A stretch of DNA of 64,000 nt from Scenedesmus sp. ARA3. Its lineage: Eukaryota > Chlorophyta > Chlorophyceae > Sphaeropleales > Scenedesmaceae. The stretch spans positions 17,006 through 81,005 of the forward strand of contig RWJK01000378.1 in NCBI GenBank assembly GCA_004335835.1, read 5' to 3'. Below the pieces are notes generated by a model. That model saw only the letters and a program-made list of their open reading frames with translations, made no database searches and had not been told where the DNA came from. The translations under genes and the position numbers were made by a program. The stretch's first letter is position 1, and each line of letters starts with the position of its first letter. Positions 53,136 to 64,000 of this stretch are shown here, piece after piece.

Positions 53136-53702
53136 AACCTCAAGGCACCTCTGTGCAATGCAACCATATCCTGCAGACAAGCTGTCATTTCAAATACGCC
53201 CCAGCTCCAACAGAGACGGGCCATGTCAACGGCACAATTTGAATGTCAAAACAGATGCTGAATGCGGCACAAGCTCGCTGCGCGGAAGTGGAAATGGCAA
53301 AATACATGGCAAGGTTTCCTGCAAGGCGTCCTGAATCGGTCCTGAAAGTGCATCAAACTCGCTTGCATAGCGCCCGCGATACATAGCCATTTTATTTCAA
53401 ATCCTCTCATCAGAAGAGAGATCAAGGCGCGTCTCAGGTCAAGTGAGCACACACGCATGCATGTAGTTGGCATCAATCAACCTGAAGCTTGGCAGCAGCT
53501 CTCATCAGCTGCCAGAGCTTGCACCGCTGAGCCTGGCAAAAAACCCATCAAACAGACAACCACATAGCGCAGCCACGCGCGCAACGGCATGGTGAGGATT
53601 TGTGTCAAACCATTCCAAACCTTCAGCACCTGTAGGCAACAGCAACAACACACCAAGCTGGCCCTCCCCACGCATCCACCTTGTGCTGCCTCCTATGCAG
53701 CG

Positions 53703-53707
53703 TTACA
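53703..53707 (-). terminator. TGTAA poly(A) signal candidate for the first membrane paralogue
   Basis: TTACA on the plus strand, about 285 nt beyond the stop at 53991. Confidence 0.35.
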
Positions 53708-53990
53708 AGCAACATGCAACCCGCCACTTGATACACAATTGAAGACAGCGCTACAGCCATAAGGCAGGCCAGCAGCTGGCGCGCCACAGCTGCACATCAC
53801 GCTCCCAGCCACATCACAATTCACTCCATACACTTTGCAGCTGCGCTTCAACCGCTGCAAGCGAGCCAGCTTATAAAAAGCGAGCTGCTCTGCCTGTGCA
53901 CATGTACCCACAGCCACGCCAGCACAACCGACTAGTCCTGGTGTGGCCGCACCTCCAGCCGCTGCTGCTGCAGCTGCTCATGCTGCCTAT

Positions 53991-56900
53991 TCAGCGCCGC
54001 CGCATGTACAAATCCAGCCCCCAGCACAGCGACACCGACACCACCACAGCACACGACCAGCGCTCCACAGCCGCCCACACGCCAAACACCTGCGCAAACA
54101 CCCACACACTGATCGCAGCATCAATGAGCGTGTACACCAGGTATGGCCGCAGCCGCATGTGCTGCAGGAAAGGCCGCAGCATGCCAGTCTGCAGCTCGCC
54201 CCGGCTGGCCCAGTAGGCACGGTATGCTCGGTTGGGCAGTAGCATGGGCGGCTGGCCACGAGCCACTGCTGGCAGGGAGAGGCAGATGGCTATGGCAGCA
54301 GTTGCGGGCGCCACCAGCAGCAGCCATAGCTCCCGGTGCCTGCAGTACAGCAGCACACAGCGGTGGTTGCTGCATAGCAGCGAAGCGCGGGGATCAGCCG
54401 GCTAGCTGGCTAGCATCATGTCTCGGCGCGTCAAAAGTTATGAGCGAGTGTCAAGACGTGCAGCAGCTGAAGCATCTAGCTTGTGTCATGTCTAGAGGCT
54501 GCCATCACCACACTCGACAACAACAATATCAGCAGTACAGCAGGTCCATCACATGAGAACCGTAACTATTGCTGCGCGTAAGCAAAAAGCCCACCCACCG
54601 AGGGTGGGGAAGCAGCGCAGTAAGGTGCTGTGCACCGCACGAACACGTGTCAAACCTGCAGCAGAGCAGCACTGGCGTCAGGCAGACTGCACAACTGCCT
54701 CCGCTTGTGCTGCTGCGCAGATACTCTAGCTTAGCTGTCTTTATCCCTTTGGGTACAGATGTTGCCTGCAGGAAGCTGCTTTTGAACAGTCAACCATGTT
54801 CCCTGCCACAAAACTGCTTGGCAAGGCACCCTAGGGGTGGCACTGGCGCTGGTCAAACCAACAACCAACAGCAGCGCCGGTCAACGTCTGGTCAAACCTG
54901 GTCAAACCTTGTCAAACCTAGTCAAACCGCCCCGCAACACTCACCTCAGGTAGGGGTAGCGCAGGCCCATCATCAGCGGCACGTGTGGTAGCGTCTTGAA
55001 AAGGATGAACAGGAAGTAAAAGACTGTCATGGGCTCGGTCATCATGCGGCGCAGCAGCACCGCAAGGTACAGCACCTCAAACAGCGCTGCTGCATAGTCC
55101 ACCTGCAGCAGGCTGTGGTGCTTCCAGGACAGGTAGCTGCATGCAGCAGCGGCAGCAGCAGCGGCAGGAGCAGAAGAAGCAGAAGAGAATGTCATTGTGA
55201 TATGAAACGAAGTGCACAGAGCAAAAACATTGGCAGAGGGTGCAGCTGCAGCAGACGGGGCGGTTTCAGTGAGCATGGCTCAGGACAGAAAAGCATGCAG
55301 ACAGCAGCACTTCGGCGCCAAAAGCAGCTCCCAAACAGAGCAGGGGCACAACATAACATGTACCGATCCGAGCGTCACAAAAACGGCGTGTTTGCACTAA
55401 CATTGTTGAATGTAGCCTGCTTGCATGCACCTGACTGTATTCTCCCTGTCAACAACACCATCACTCACCTCTGCTCCAGGTCACCATTGCCAAACTGGGT
55501 GAATGGCATATACCAAGGAACGCCAGCTGCTGCTGCTTCTGCAGCAGCTGCTGCTGTAACAGCACCCTCTGCAGGTCCTGCCGTGCCGCCTGCTGCAGCT
55601 GCAGCCGGTGCGGCCCCTTTTGCCATCTCAATCTTACCACCCTGGTCACCTGCCTCACTCTTGCTAGGTTTTGCTGCGCTGCTGCTGCTGCTGCTCTCGC
55701 TGCTGCCAACTGAGCAGCCGCTGCTGACAGCAGTTGCCACCTGCTGCTGCTGCTGCACCTGCTCTTGCGCTGGTTCTGCTTGTGCTTGTGCTTCTGCTAC
55801 AGGTGCTGCTGCTGCCACTTCCTGACCACCCAAATGCCCTGCGGCCTCACCCTCTGCTGCCACCTGCTGCTGCTGCTGCTGTTGCTGCTGCTCGATCATC
55901 ATGTCAGGCAGCTGCAGCGGTGCTGGTGCAGCTGCCACGAGATGCTGCAGCCTGGCAAACTGCTGCTGCTGCCACTGCAGCTGCAGCTGCAGCGGCAGGC
56001 ACATCAGCAGCAACCGCAGCATGCTGTGCAGCCCTTGCGTGGCCAGGAACGGCAGCAGCAGCGGGAACAGCAGCACATCCGTCAGGTGCTGCAAAGCTGC
56101 AAGGGGACTGGCTGCCTCTGCTGCTGCTGCTGCCACTGCGCCTCCGTTGTCATTGTTAGGCACAACTACAACGCCTGCTTCTGCTGCTGCTGGGTCTTGC
56201 TGGTCCCCTGCGGCTGCTACTGCTGCATCATTGTCCAAGGCACCCCCTGCCATATGCGCTGCTGCTGCCTCTGCAGCAGCAGCTGCTGACAGCTGCAGGA
56301 CGGCATACACATCATTTGCCATCTGACGGTAATGCTGCCAGGCCCCAGCCTCAACTGCCATACTCATGCGAGCAAAGTCCTCAGCACTCTGCTGGTCAAA
56401 GTCCCGCTGCTGCTGCTCCTGCTGCTGCGCTGCCTGCACCTCCTGCCGCATGGCTGGCAGCAGCAGCTGCTGCACCTCCTGCTGGGCAGCAGCAGGCATC
56501 ACCAGCAGCGGCACGTCAGCAACCACACCGGTTGCCCCCCTTGATGCTGCTGCTGCTGCTGCTGCTGCTCCTGCTGCTGCAGCTGCTGCACCTTCTGGCC
56601 CTGCAGCAGCAGCTCCTGCTGCACCTGCCTGTAACTGCTGATCACTGCTGCCAGGTCCCACTATCAGTAACAGATGAACACAGTCTAGCAGTCTGTCTGT
56701 TGGCTGGCATGGTACGGTCACATGAAGGTTCAGCAGCACAGTCCAAGGGGCAGGTGTGCTGCTTGCTTGCTTATCGGCCACTGCAGTGTTGCTGCTGCTG
56801 CTGCTGCTTGCGATGTCCCTGCCACCTGCAAATGCTGCAGAGGCGACCTGGCTACCTGGCTGCTCTGCTTCCAGCTGGCCCTGCTCCTGCAGCAGCTGCA

Positions 56901-57411
56901 GCAAGCTGTCCTGCTGCCGGTGCAGCAGCTGCATCTGCCTGCTGAGCGCCAACACCTGCAGCTGTGCTGCTGCTAGCGGCAGCGGCAATGGTGATGCTGC
57001 TACCATGGCCGCCATGCCTGCTGCTGCAGGTGTAAGCTGTCCGAACGATGCTGTTGAACCAGTTTGCTCTGCTGCTGCTGTTCTTGCAAGGCCTGGTGCA
57101 GTTGCTGCTGTCGCTTGCCTAGTAAGAGTCGCCTCCAGGTGCAGCAGTAGTTCATGCTGCAACTCTGGGTGCTGCGCAGCTGCAGCAACTGCTGCTGGTG
57201 CTTGCCCTGGCGGCAAAGGTGTGAGAGGGTGTGCTTTACAAGCTGCAGGCTGCACAGCTAGCAGCTGCAGCCCAGTGAGCCAGGTCGTGCCAAGTGTACC
57301 CGGCTGTACTGCTGATGGTGATCCTGCCGCAGCGTTAGAAGACGTCCGAGCCAGCTGCGACACGGAAACACATGTTCTGCTCTGTGCGCTGCTAGGGAAG
57401 TTGCTAATCAT
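53991..57411 (-). CDS. Unrecognised multi-pass membrane protein with Ala/Gln-rich N-terminal half (paralogue A)
   Basis: Exons 57411-55469, 55136-54945, 54339-53991; phases agree; 827 residues. The start is uncertain: the frame is open upstream to 57627, and 57411 is the nearest in-frame ATG before the region shared with paralogue B (WLTGLQLL-VQPA). The first exon is low complexity with conserved islands: ALSRQMQLLHRQQ, QPTDRLLDCVHLLLIVG, MPAAAQQEVQQLLLPAMRQE and LLFPLLLPFLATQGLHSMLR. Exons 2-3 are hydrophobic (VFYFLFILFKTLPHVPLMMG; WLLLVAPATAAIAICLSLPA; LVYTLIDAAISVWVFAQVFG), probably four to six membrane passes, ending in YMRRR then stop. No known family recognised. It ends about 35 residues before paralogue B, which continues into poly-Gln. 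Confidence 0.65.
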
Positions 57412-58524
57412 CAACGCTCTATCCAGGCTACGAAAAGATGTGAACTGCCCGCTGCAAGGGTGCAGGCAGCCGTTCCGCGCATCAGAAGCAAGAACGTTGC
57501 AACTTTTTGCGCTACAACAGCTCAACCGCCTGGAAAATGCTAGCACAGCCCGGCTATGTGCCTTTCGACACGTGTGCAGCCCGCCAAAGCTAGGAGAGGG
57601 GGTATGGATCGTTACTACAGTCTTCAATTAAACCACTGAGATGAAATGTGGGCGCCAATTCTTGAGTAAGGTGGCTTGGCAGAGTTGTTTGTCAGACAGG
57701 TAGGTCGGTTGGTTGCAGAAGTTGAAAAAGGTGCTGGAGGTTTGCTGATGGCAAGAACATGACAAAGAGGGGCAGCCGCGAACGCCGGATCGCTGAACAG
57801 CGCAGCCCATTGTATGCAGTGAGGCTGATAGTACTGGAGTACTCTGAATGATCGGTTTACGCCCCTGAATCATGGCCCCAGTGAGCCCCTCCGACCTTTG
57901 AATACAATCTCGTACACGATATGAACGACAGGAAACATTTGCGCGTCAAGTCGCGAGCCATTGAGAAAGTGCATGCGGCCCACCCCACATGCCAGGCGGT
58001 TCGTCAGGCCCCTGATGACGCCCCGCAACAACAGCTCCAGACAGGCGAAACAGGACTGAGACAAACCTTTCGTGGCACAGAAAAAACCCGTGGTGATTCG
58101 CATGACAGTCCGGAGCATGCGTGTGGTACAGCACACTGTCCAAGGATGCTGCACTGCAGCAGCAGTGTACCAGGCAGTGGCTGCTTGCTGATGCCATTCC
58201 GCAACCGTCCATGTATCACGCATCAAAAACACTGCCTGGAAGCACATCAAAGCCTTTATTGCCTATCGCCGTTTCACAACATCACTGCCGCAGCAGAAGT
58301 AGGGCTGCGCATGCAATGCCATCACAGCATGACGGTCACAACGCCTGATTAGGCACCGCCACCACAAGAGAAATGCTCAAATAGTCACGCTGTTGTATCA
58401 GGACAGCTGCCCGCTGCTCCTACATGCAAGCTGCCTTGCATGTCGCGCCACCAGGAGACGTTGTCTACAGCAGCTGCTGTGATATTCCTGCAACACGTAG
58501 CGCTGCGATCTATGCACCACCACA
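57412..58524. other. Region between the two membrane-protein paralogues
   Basis: About 1.1 kb. Contains the upstream open extension of paralogue A to 57627, which may be coding. No other gene recognised. Confidence 0.5.
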
Positions 58525-58574
58525 TCACTGCTGTGCCTGCGGCTGGTTCTGCTGCTGCTGCTGCCGCATCTGCA

Positions 58575-58616
<42 letters not shown>

Positions 58617-59981
58617 TAGCCAACGCCTCCACAAACCGCCGCCGCATGTGCAAGTCCAAACCCCAACACAGCCCTATCAACATCGCTGCAGCAAAGCACA
58701 GCCGCCGCACAGCAGCCCACACCCCAAAGACCTGCCCAAGCACCCACGCCGTGACAGCAGCATCAATCAGCGCATACACAACATACGACCGCACACGCAT
58801 ATGCTGCAGGAAAGGCCGCAGGATGCCAGTAGGCAGCTCTCCTCGGCCTGTCCAGTAGGCACGGTATGCTCTGTTTGCCAGCAGCATGGGTGGCTGCCCA
58901 CGAGCCACAGCAGGCAGCGCCAGGCAGATGGCTACTAGGGCTGTAGTAGGAGCGACAAGCAGCAGCCACTGCTCACGGTGCTTGCAGGACATGGATACAC
59001 ATCAACGGACGAGCGCAGTTTCGTAACAATGCCAGCGATTGGTGAGACAACCATGCTGACTGTGTGTGATGCAGCAGGGAACAGTTGCAAACGCTCCTGC
59101 ACCTGAGGTATGTCTGCTGCAGCCCCTGAGCCAGCGGCAGGTCTTCAAAGCATGCACAGCAGGAGGAACACTGTTTGTGACCAACACGGTGGTCAAACTC
59201 AAGCGCCAGTCAAACTGTGGTCATACGCAAAATTGCTCCAGCCTCACCTGATGTACGTCTGCCGCAGCCCCAGCGCCAGCGGCACATGCGGCGCCGTTTC
59301 ACAAGCATGCACAGCAGATCAGACACTGTTTGAGACCCAACTGGTCAACCCAAGCATCAGTCTAATTATGGTCAAAATCTAGGTCAAACATACGCAAAAT
59401 TGCTCCAGCCTCACCTCAGGTACGTCTGCTGCAGTCCCAGTGCCAGCGGCACATGCGGCGCCGTTTTCACACGCATGTAGACCAAGTAGAAGAAGGTGGT
59501 GAGCTCGCTCAGCATGCGGCGCAGCAGGGTCAGCAGGTAAGAAGCACAGAACACCACAGCACCATAGTCCAGGTGCAGCAGGCTGGCGTGCTTCCAGGAC
59601 AGGTAGCTGCGGCAGGCAGCAGCAGCAGCAGCAGCAGGGTGAGGAGCAGGGTGAAAGGCGGTATGAGAGAGGCTTGACATAGCATAGGTGTCTGCACATG
59701 AGTTCATAGTAGGCATCTGTCAAACTCTGCCGCTGTACGAAGGTTTGCCGGCGCCACAATCAAGCCAGCCAGCCAGCCACATGCAAGGTGCATCTGCATA
59801 GGTGGCCCTGCCTGCGAGACAACCAGATTTTAAGCTCTACACACTGCTGCAAGCAACTCACCGCTGCTCTGTGGCCCTGTCAGGGAACTGCGTCAGTGGC
59901 AGGTACCAAGGCACCCTGGCAACAGCTGCTGCTGCCTCTGTGGCTTGTGTAGCATGAGAGGAGCCAGGGCTGTGCCTGCCA

Positions 59982-60023
<42 letters not shown>

Positions 60024-60940
60024 TCTGGTTCAGTGTCTGCTGCTGGCTGCTGCTTACCAGCAGCAGCTGAGGATGCTGCCTTGCCTTCAACAAGCTCAGC
60101 ACTGCTGCTGCTGCTGCTGCTGCCTGCCGCACTCTGCTCTTCAGCACCACCACCTGCTGCAGCTGCTGCTCTTGCTTCTGGTTGCAGCTTTACTGCCTCT
60201 GGCAGCTCCTGTGTTTCCCTTGGGGCTGCTTTCCATGCATGCTCGGGTTGCTGCTGCCACCGCAGCTGCAGCTGCGGCGGCAGGCACATCAGCAGCAGCC
60301 GCAGCATGTTGTGCAGCCCCTGTGTTGCCAGAAAGGGCAGCAACAGCGGGAACAGCAGTGCGTCCGCAAGGCGCTGCAAGGCACCTGCAACGTCAGTAGC
60401 TGCTGCTTCAGCTGCTGGTGCTGCTGGTGCTGCTGCTGCTACTGGGTCCTCATGTGCTACCACAAGCAGTGCAGATCCTACTGCTGCTGTCTCATCACCT
60501 TGTTGTCTGGCCACTGCTGCTGCTGCTGCTGCCATGGCTGCTTCAACAGCTGCTTTTGCTGCTGGAGAACCAATGCTGCCAGCTACCACCGTCACTGACG
60601 CGCTTGCTGGTCCAGCTGTGTTGCCTGATGCTGCTGCAGCTGCTGCGGCGTCCTCAGCAGCTAGCAGTGACAGCTGCAGCACCGCCGCAATGTCTCTTGA
60701 TAACTGACAGTAGTGAAGCCAAGCTGTGCGCCCCAAAACCCAACTTGCAACAGGCTCTGGGCCTACTGCTAGCTGCTGCTGCATCTTTTGCACCAGCTCT
60801 TGTTGCTGGGTCTGCTGCTGCAACTGCAGCTGCTGCGCTGCCTGCACCTCCTGCCGCATGGCTGGCAGCAGCAGCTGCTGCACCTCCTGCTGGGCAGCAG
60901 CAGGCATCACCAGCAGCGGCACGTCATTCTGCTATGCTCC

Positions 60941-60974
<34 letters not shown>

Positions 60975-61681
60975 TGGTCTGGCTGGCATCACTGCAGGTG
61001 CCACTTCTTGTGCTTCATGCCCAGCAGCACTCCTTCCTGTTACAGTTTGAGCTGCAGCTGGTGAGTCTGTACTGCTGCTGCTGCTGCTGCTTCCGCTGCT
61101 GCTGCTGCTGCTGCCCACCATCAGCACTAGGCGCAGGCAGTCCACAAGCGAGTCGCTTGGCTGCCACGGCAAGTCTATGTGCCAGTTTACTTGCACACTC
61201 CAGGTGCCGCTGCTGCTGCTGCTGCTGCTGCTGTCTGACGAGGGATGCTCTGGTTTTGGCTGTACCTGCTGCTCCTGCAGCAGCTGCAGCATCTGGCCTG
61301 CTGCCGGTGCAGTAGCTGCATCTGCCTGCTGAGCGCCAACACCTGCACCTGTGCTGATGCCAGCGGCAGCGGCAAGCTGGGCACGGTACTTGGCAGGCTT
61401 TGATCATACTGTAAATCATATTTCAAAGCTGTAAAAGTGTCTGCTGCTGGCTCTGTGACTGCTGCATCTGGTGCTGGCTGTTCCGATGTACTAGACAGGG
61501 TTGCCTGCAAGTGCAGCAGCACATCTTGTGCCTGCTGCTGTGGCTGTGCCTCAGATCGCGCTGCAGCTAGGCCGAAATCACTATTTTGATGCTGTTCCGT
61601 ATCGGAGAAGGTCCGGAGGCAAGCAGGCTGCACCGATAGCAACTGCAGCCCAGTGAGCCAGATGCTGCTGTTGCTGCTCAT
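58525..61681 (-). CDS. Unrecognised multi-pass membrane protein, paralogue B, with interrupted frame
   Basis: Related to the gene at 53991-57411 along its length. ATG at 61681 opens SSNSSIWLTGLQLLSVQPA. The frame of 61681-61187 shifts near 61300 where B lacks one base relative to A (CAGCAGGCCAGATGCTG against CAGCAGGACAGCTTGCTG). A second discontinuity near 60930-60990 needs an unidentified intron ending ATAG^CAG or a further error. 60926-59862 is open (MPAAAQQEVQQLLL to YLPLTQFPDRATEQ), donor CAGCG^GTGAGT. Exon 59606-59415 is the same length as in A (192 nt). The last segment, up to about 58981 and ending at 58525, encodes WLLLVAPTTALVAICLALPA and LIDAAVTAWVLGQVFG, then a poly-Gln tail. Its acceptor reads TGCAAG^C where A has TGCAG^G. 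B is either decaying or mis-assembled in CAG tracts. Confidence 0.55.
58570..58617. repeat. (CTG)n coding the poly-Gln tail of paralogue B
   Basis: Plus-strand CTG run reading CAG codons on the minus strand. Confidence 0.9.
59083..59300 (-). repeat. Two copies of the 3' end of paralogue B exon 2 with donor
   Basis: Copies of -PLA-GLQQTYLR plus donor at about 59095-59150 and 59235-59300 follow the real exon end at 59415, on the intron side, with a period of about 150 bp. Confidence 0.8.
59984..60022. repeat. (CTG)n tract coding poly-Ala in paralogue B
   Basis: Reads GCA codons on the minus strand near the end of exon 1. Confidence 0.85.
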
Positions 61682-64000
61682 GCCTTGCGCAGCTGCTGGT
61701 CTCAGCAGCTAGATGCTGACGTGTCTTGTGCAAACAAGGTATGTTGTTTATGGCGTGCGGTGAAATTGATCGAACGTTTGGTCTCGACAGGGTGGCAACC
61801 ACCAATTACGGAAGGGGCATCATCAAGGATCATGACCGGATATATCACAGGTGCACTGTCGTCAGACGAGTTAAGAGTAGATTGTCGGTGTGTTCCTACT
61901 GCGCGATGTTGGGGGTAATCAGTTTGGGGCGGTTTGGTGTCGTGATTACCTCCCTGCTTTCGGTGTCAACTGGTTCTACTCACTCGCGCAAGGTGCGCCA
62001 TAAATAACACCTGTCCTGTATCAGGGAGGTCAGAGCCCGGCGCACAATACGTCATGTGCGAGGTGTTTGCCTGTGCCTGACAATGCCTATCTGCAGCAGG
62101 AGCTCAGGCTAGCCAGGACATCCCCAAAAGAACAGCCCAAAAGAAGGACCAACACATGAATTCCAGTAATACATGTCACCTGGCATTCACATCAAGCGTT
62201 AATACGGCACAACTGTCTGCCTGCTAGCAGCAGAGCACTGCATGGACTCCAGTGCGGCACTCATGGCATGTCCCTAGGCCCCTGATCCTGAAGCTTAAGT
62301 TCAGCGTTTTCTGGTACATCTAATGGTAAAGGTAATGGTAAAATCGTTACCGCGACCTCTAGACTTGGGCGCAGCGCCATCGAAAAGCGAAAACAAGTTA
62401 TTTATCACACGTGTAATGCTTTTTTTTGTACGAATTGGCTCCGCGAGCCTTTGTCCAGCTGTGATAGCCGTTGTAAAATTTGGGTAGACGGTAAAGGTAA
62501 AGACCCTTAACTTCAGGTAAAGGGGGTAAGGGACATGCCATGCTCGCGGCGAGTTCTCACGGCAAGGGCCACTGGGAGGAGCAAGTGAAAGGAGAATGCA
62601 GCGGACATGTATAGAGCAGGCGACTAGGGAGCACAGAAAGACGCAGCAACTATGGCAGGAAACTTCAAGCAGGGATCTACGTGGTGTGGAGGGCAAAATG
62701 GCGTGGTTCTGGCTTCAGCCGCGCTTGCATGCCACGTGGCGTGCACGCTTGAAGGCCTGGCCAGAGGTTGTGTGGCTGGCTGCACTAGCTGAGCCTGGAT
62801 TGCTGTGGAAGGCGCAATCGGGCTGTGACTTTGAACCACAGCCTGGTGGATTTGGTTTGGGTGGCTGATTTGCTGGTGGCTTGATGCCCCGTGCATGTGC
62901 TGGCTGCGTGTCTGACCCGCGTAGCGCTGTGTGCATGCATCCGACATTTGTGTGATGGAGCGACTGGAACTGGTGCCGTCCACCAAAAAAAAGGACTTCA
63001 GGTGCAGAAAGCGTACAAAAGTTGTTGCCAACTTGAGAGCCTGGTGCAGCGCTGCACAGCATGCTAGCATGCTGTACAGCAGTACATGCCCTGCGTGGGT
63101 GCCATCATTTTGCAGTACAATCGTCTCCCCAGGACGTCATCAACCCTGCAATGGACATTATTTTCGCAAACTTCTCTCGTTCGAGCAGTTATTGCTTCGT
63201 TGCTGGACAGTGCCCAGTGCGGAGCTACAGCAGTGGCTTTAGCACTGCCATGGCATTCCATTACCCGCGATTCTTTACAGCTAAGAGACCACAATCGTTA
63301 CCCGTGTAATGACACCGCCGATTCACATAATTAATTTATTCTTGGGCTGCGATCGCAGCAAAAATCACCATGGAATCGGAATGAACAATACGAACACATT
63401 GCCGTTGAAATATCATGCGTGCGCCTTGTATTCGCTCCGTAATCACCATAATACCCACTCTACTATTACCCGTTTTCGCTTAGCTGAAGCTGTAAAGCTT
63501 CACGGGTAATACCCGGTAGAATGAGGACGGAGACTGTGGCCTTCCGGCCAGCGTTAGTTTTCGTGTTACACCGGCTCTTCCGACCCAAAATGCTACGAAA
63601 TCACTAACGCTGCGGTGGCAGGGGTTGTCTCACTGCACTGCACAGCTAGTTGACCCTTTATAGCTGAAGGTTTAGCGCGCGAGTTGCAGGCATTGGAGAG
63701 CTTGGGGGAGCAGTGACATTCTCTGAATACGTCGAATCAGGACATATATGCTGCCTCGAAAGCTACGCAGCAATAACTTTCAGCAAATGTGCAAATTACG
63801 ACGTCCAGTTCTGCCTTTTCGCCAGGTACAATGGCTTCAGGTGGTTTGGGTTGGGGGTTTTGACTTTGCCATGGCCAGAGTTTGCGGGGAGGTGTTGCCC
63901 AATAGCACGTCACGTTAAGACACTTCTTAATGTAATTAAAGGTGATGAAGTGCCTCGTAGGGGCTGGGAGGGGTGGGTGGGTGGTCGGATGGCTTCATCC
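61682..64000. other. Right-end region without recognisable genes
   Basis: About 2.3 kb upstream of paralogue B, so its promoter lies at the left. AT-richer and nearly free of CAG tracts. The frame 62596-62868 (Trp-rich, no family recognised) is the only one of note. Confidence 0.5.
62320..63515. mobile_element. Possible transposable element bounded by GGTAA-rich and TTACC-rich blocks
   Basis: 62320-62545 holds several GGTAAAGGTAA-type motifs (AATGGTAAAGGTAATGGTAA; GGTAAAGGTAAAG; CAGGTAAAGGGGGTAAG). 63263-63510 holds the inverse (CATTACCCG, CGTTACCCG, ATTACCCG, ACGGGTAATACCCGG). This could be a degenerate terminal inverted repeat pair about 1.2 kb apart. No transposase recognised and no target duplication found. 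Confidence 0.25.

Larger units (their letters stand above)
49757..53990. other. 4.2-kb region without recognisable genes
   Basis: No conserved protein, tRNA or rRNA seen on either strand. Few CAG tracts and short frames only, the longest 52573-53133 (minus, 186 codons), which resembles nothing known to me. It may hold a long 3' UTR, noncoding transcripts or decayed sequence. Confidence 0.5.

Noticed and set aside
55734..57631. Long plus-strand Cys/Leu/Ala frames
   Set aside because: Antisense shadows of exon 1 of membrane paralogue A.
62320..62545. GGTAA-rich tract as telomeric or interstitial telomere repeat
   Set aside because: Not a tandem array of the plant (TTTAGGG) or Chlamydomonas (TTTTAGGG) unit; spacing is irregular.

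Overview
The window looks like a nuclear contig of a green alga, most likely a chlorophyte of the Scenedesmus/Tetradesmus type; the genus is inference. Support: dense GT-AG introns with mostly 30-300 nt exons, plant-style proteins (extracellular LRRs with a plant LRR N-cap, ATM, a UEV, a GPI-type surface protein), TGTAA motifs where green algae carry poly(A) signals, and abundant (CAG)n/(CTG)n tracts coding poly-Gln/Ala/Leu. I saw no bacterial, organellar or viral genes. Gene models were built by hand: splice phases of every joined exon agree, and the complete models come to whole numbers of codons.

Layout. Minus strand 0.6-4.5 kb: first seven exons of an ATM kinase, running off the left edge. 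Plus 5.8-17.8 kb: a 19-exon secreted protein joining a papain-like peptidase, LysM-like segments and two LRR blocks. Minus 18.9-23.9 kb: a family-1 glycoside hydrolase with an altered acid/base motif. Plus 24.3-26.3 kb: an Ayr1-like short-chain dehydrogenase. Plus 28.4-35.4 kb: an enlarged transportin-3/importin-13-like karyopherin. Plus 37.3-39.2 kb: a small GPI-type, Reeler-like surface protein. Plus 40.8-45.0 kb: a secreted SGNH hydrolase. Plus 46.0-47.6 kb: an EAF-like elongation factor with a poly-Gln/acidic tail. Plus 49.3-49.8 kb: an intronless UEV1/Mms2. Minus 54.0-57.4 and 58.5-61.7 kb: two tandem paralogues of an unrecognised multi-pass membrane protein, the second with an interrupted frame. 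The stretches 49.8-54.0 and 61.7-64.0 kb hold no gene I recognise.

These are unrelated single genes, not an operon or pathway; four products (peptidase-LRR, GH1, GPI protein, SGNH hydrolase) are secretory or surface proteins. The most striking thing is structural: in at least seven genes the exon-intron junctions are tandemly duplicated. Each copy carries a splice site plus 20-100 nt of adjoining exon, lies on the intron side of the real exon and repeats at roughly 100-190 bp. Long (CTG)n tracts also lie directly against several 3' splice sites. The 12-kb peptidase-LRR gene shows almost none of this.
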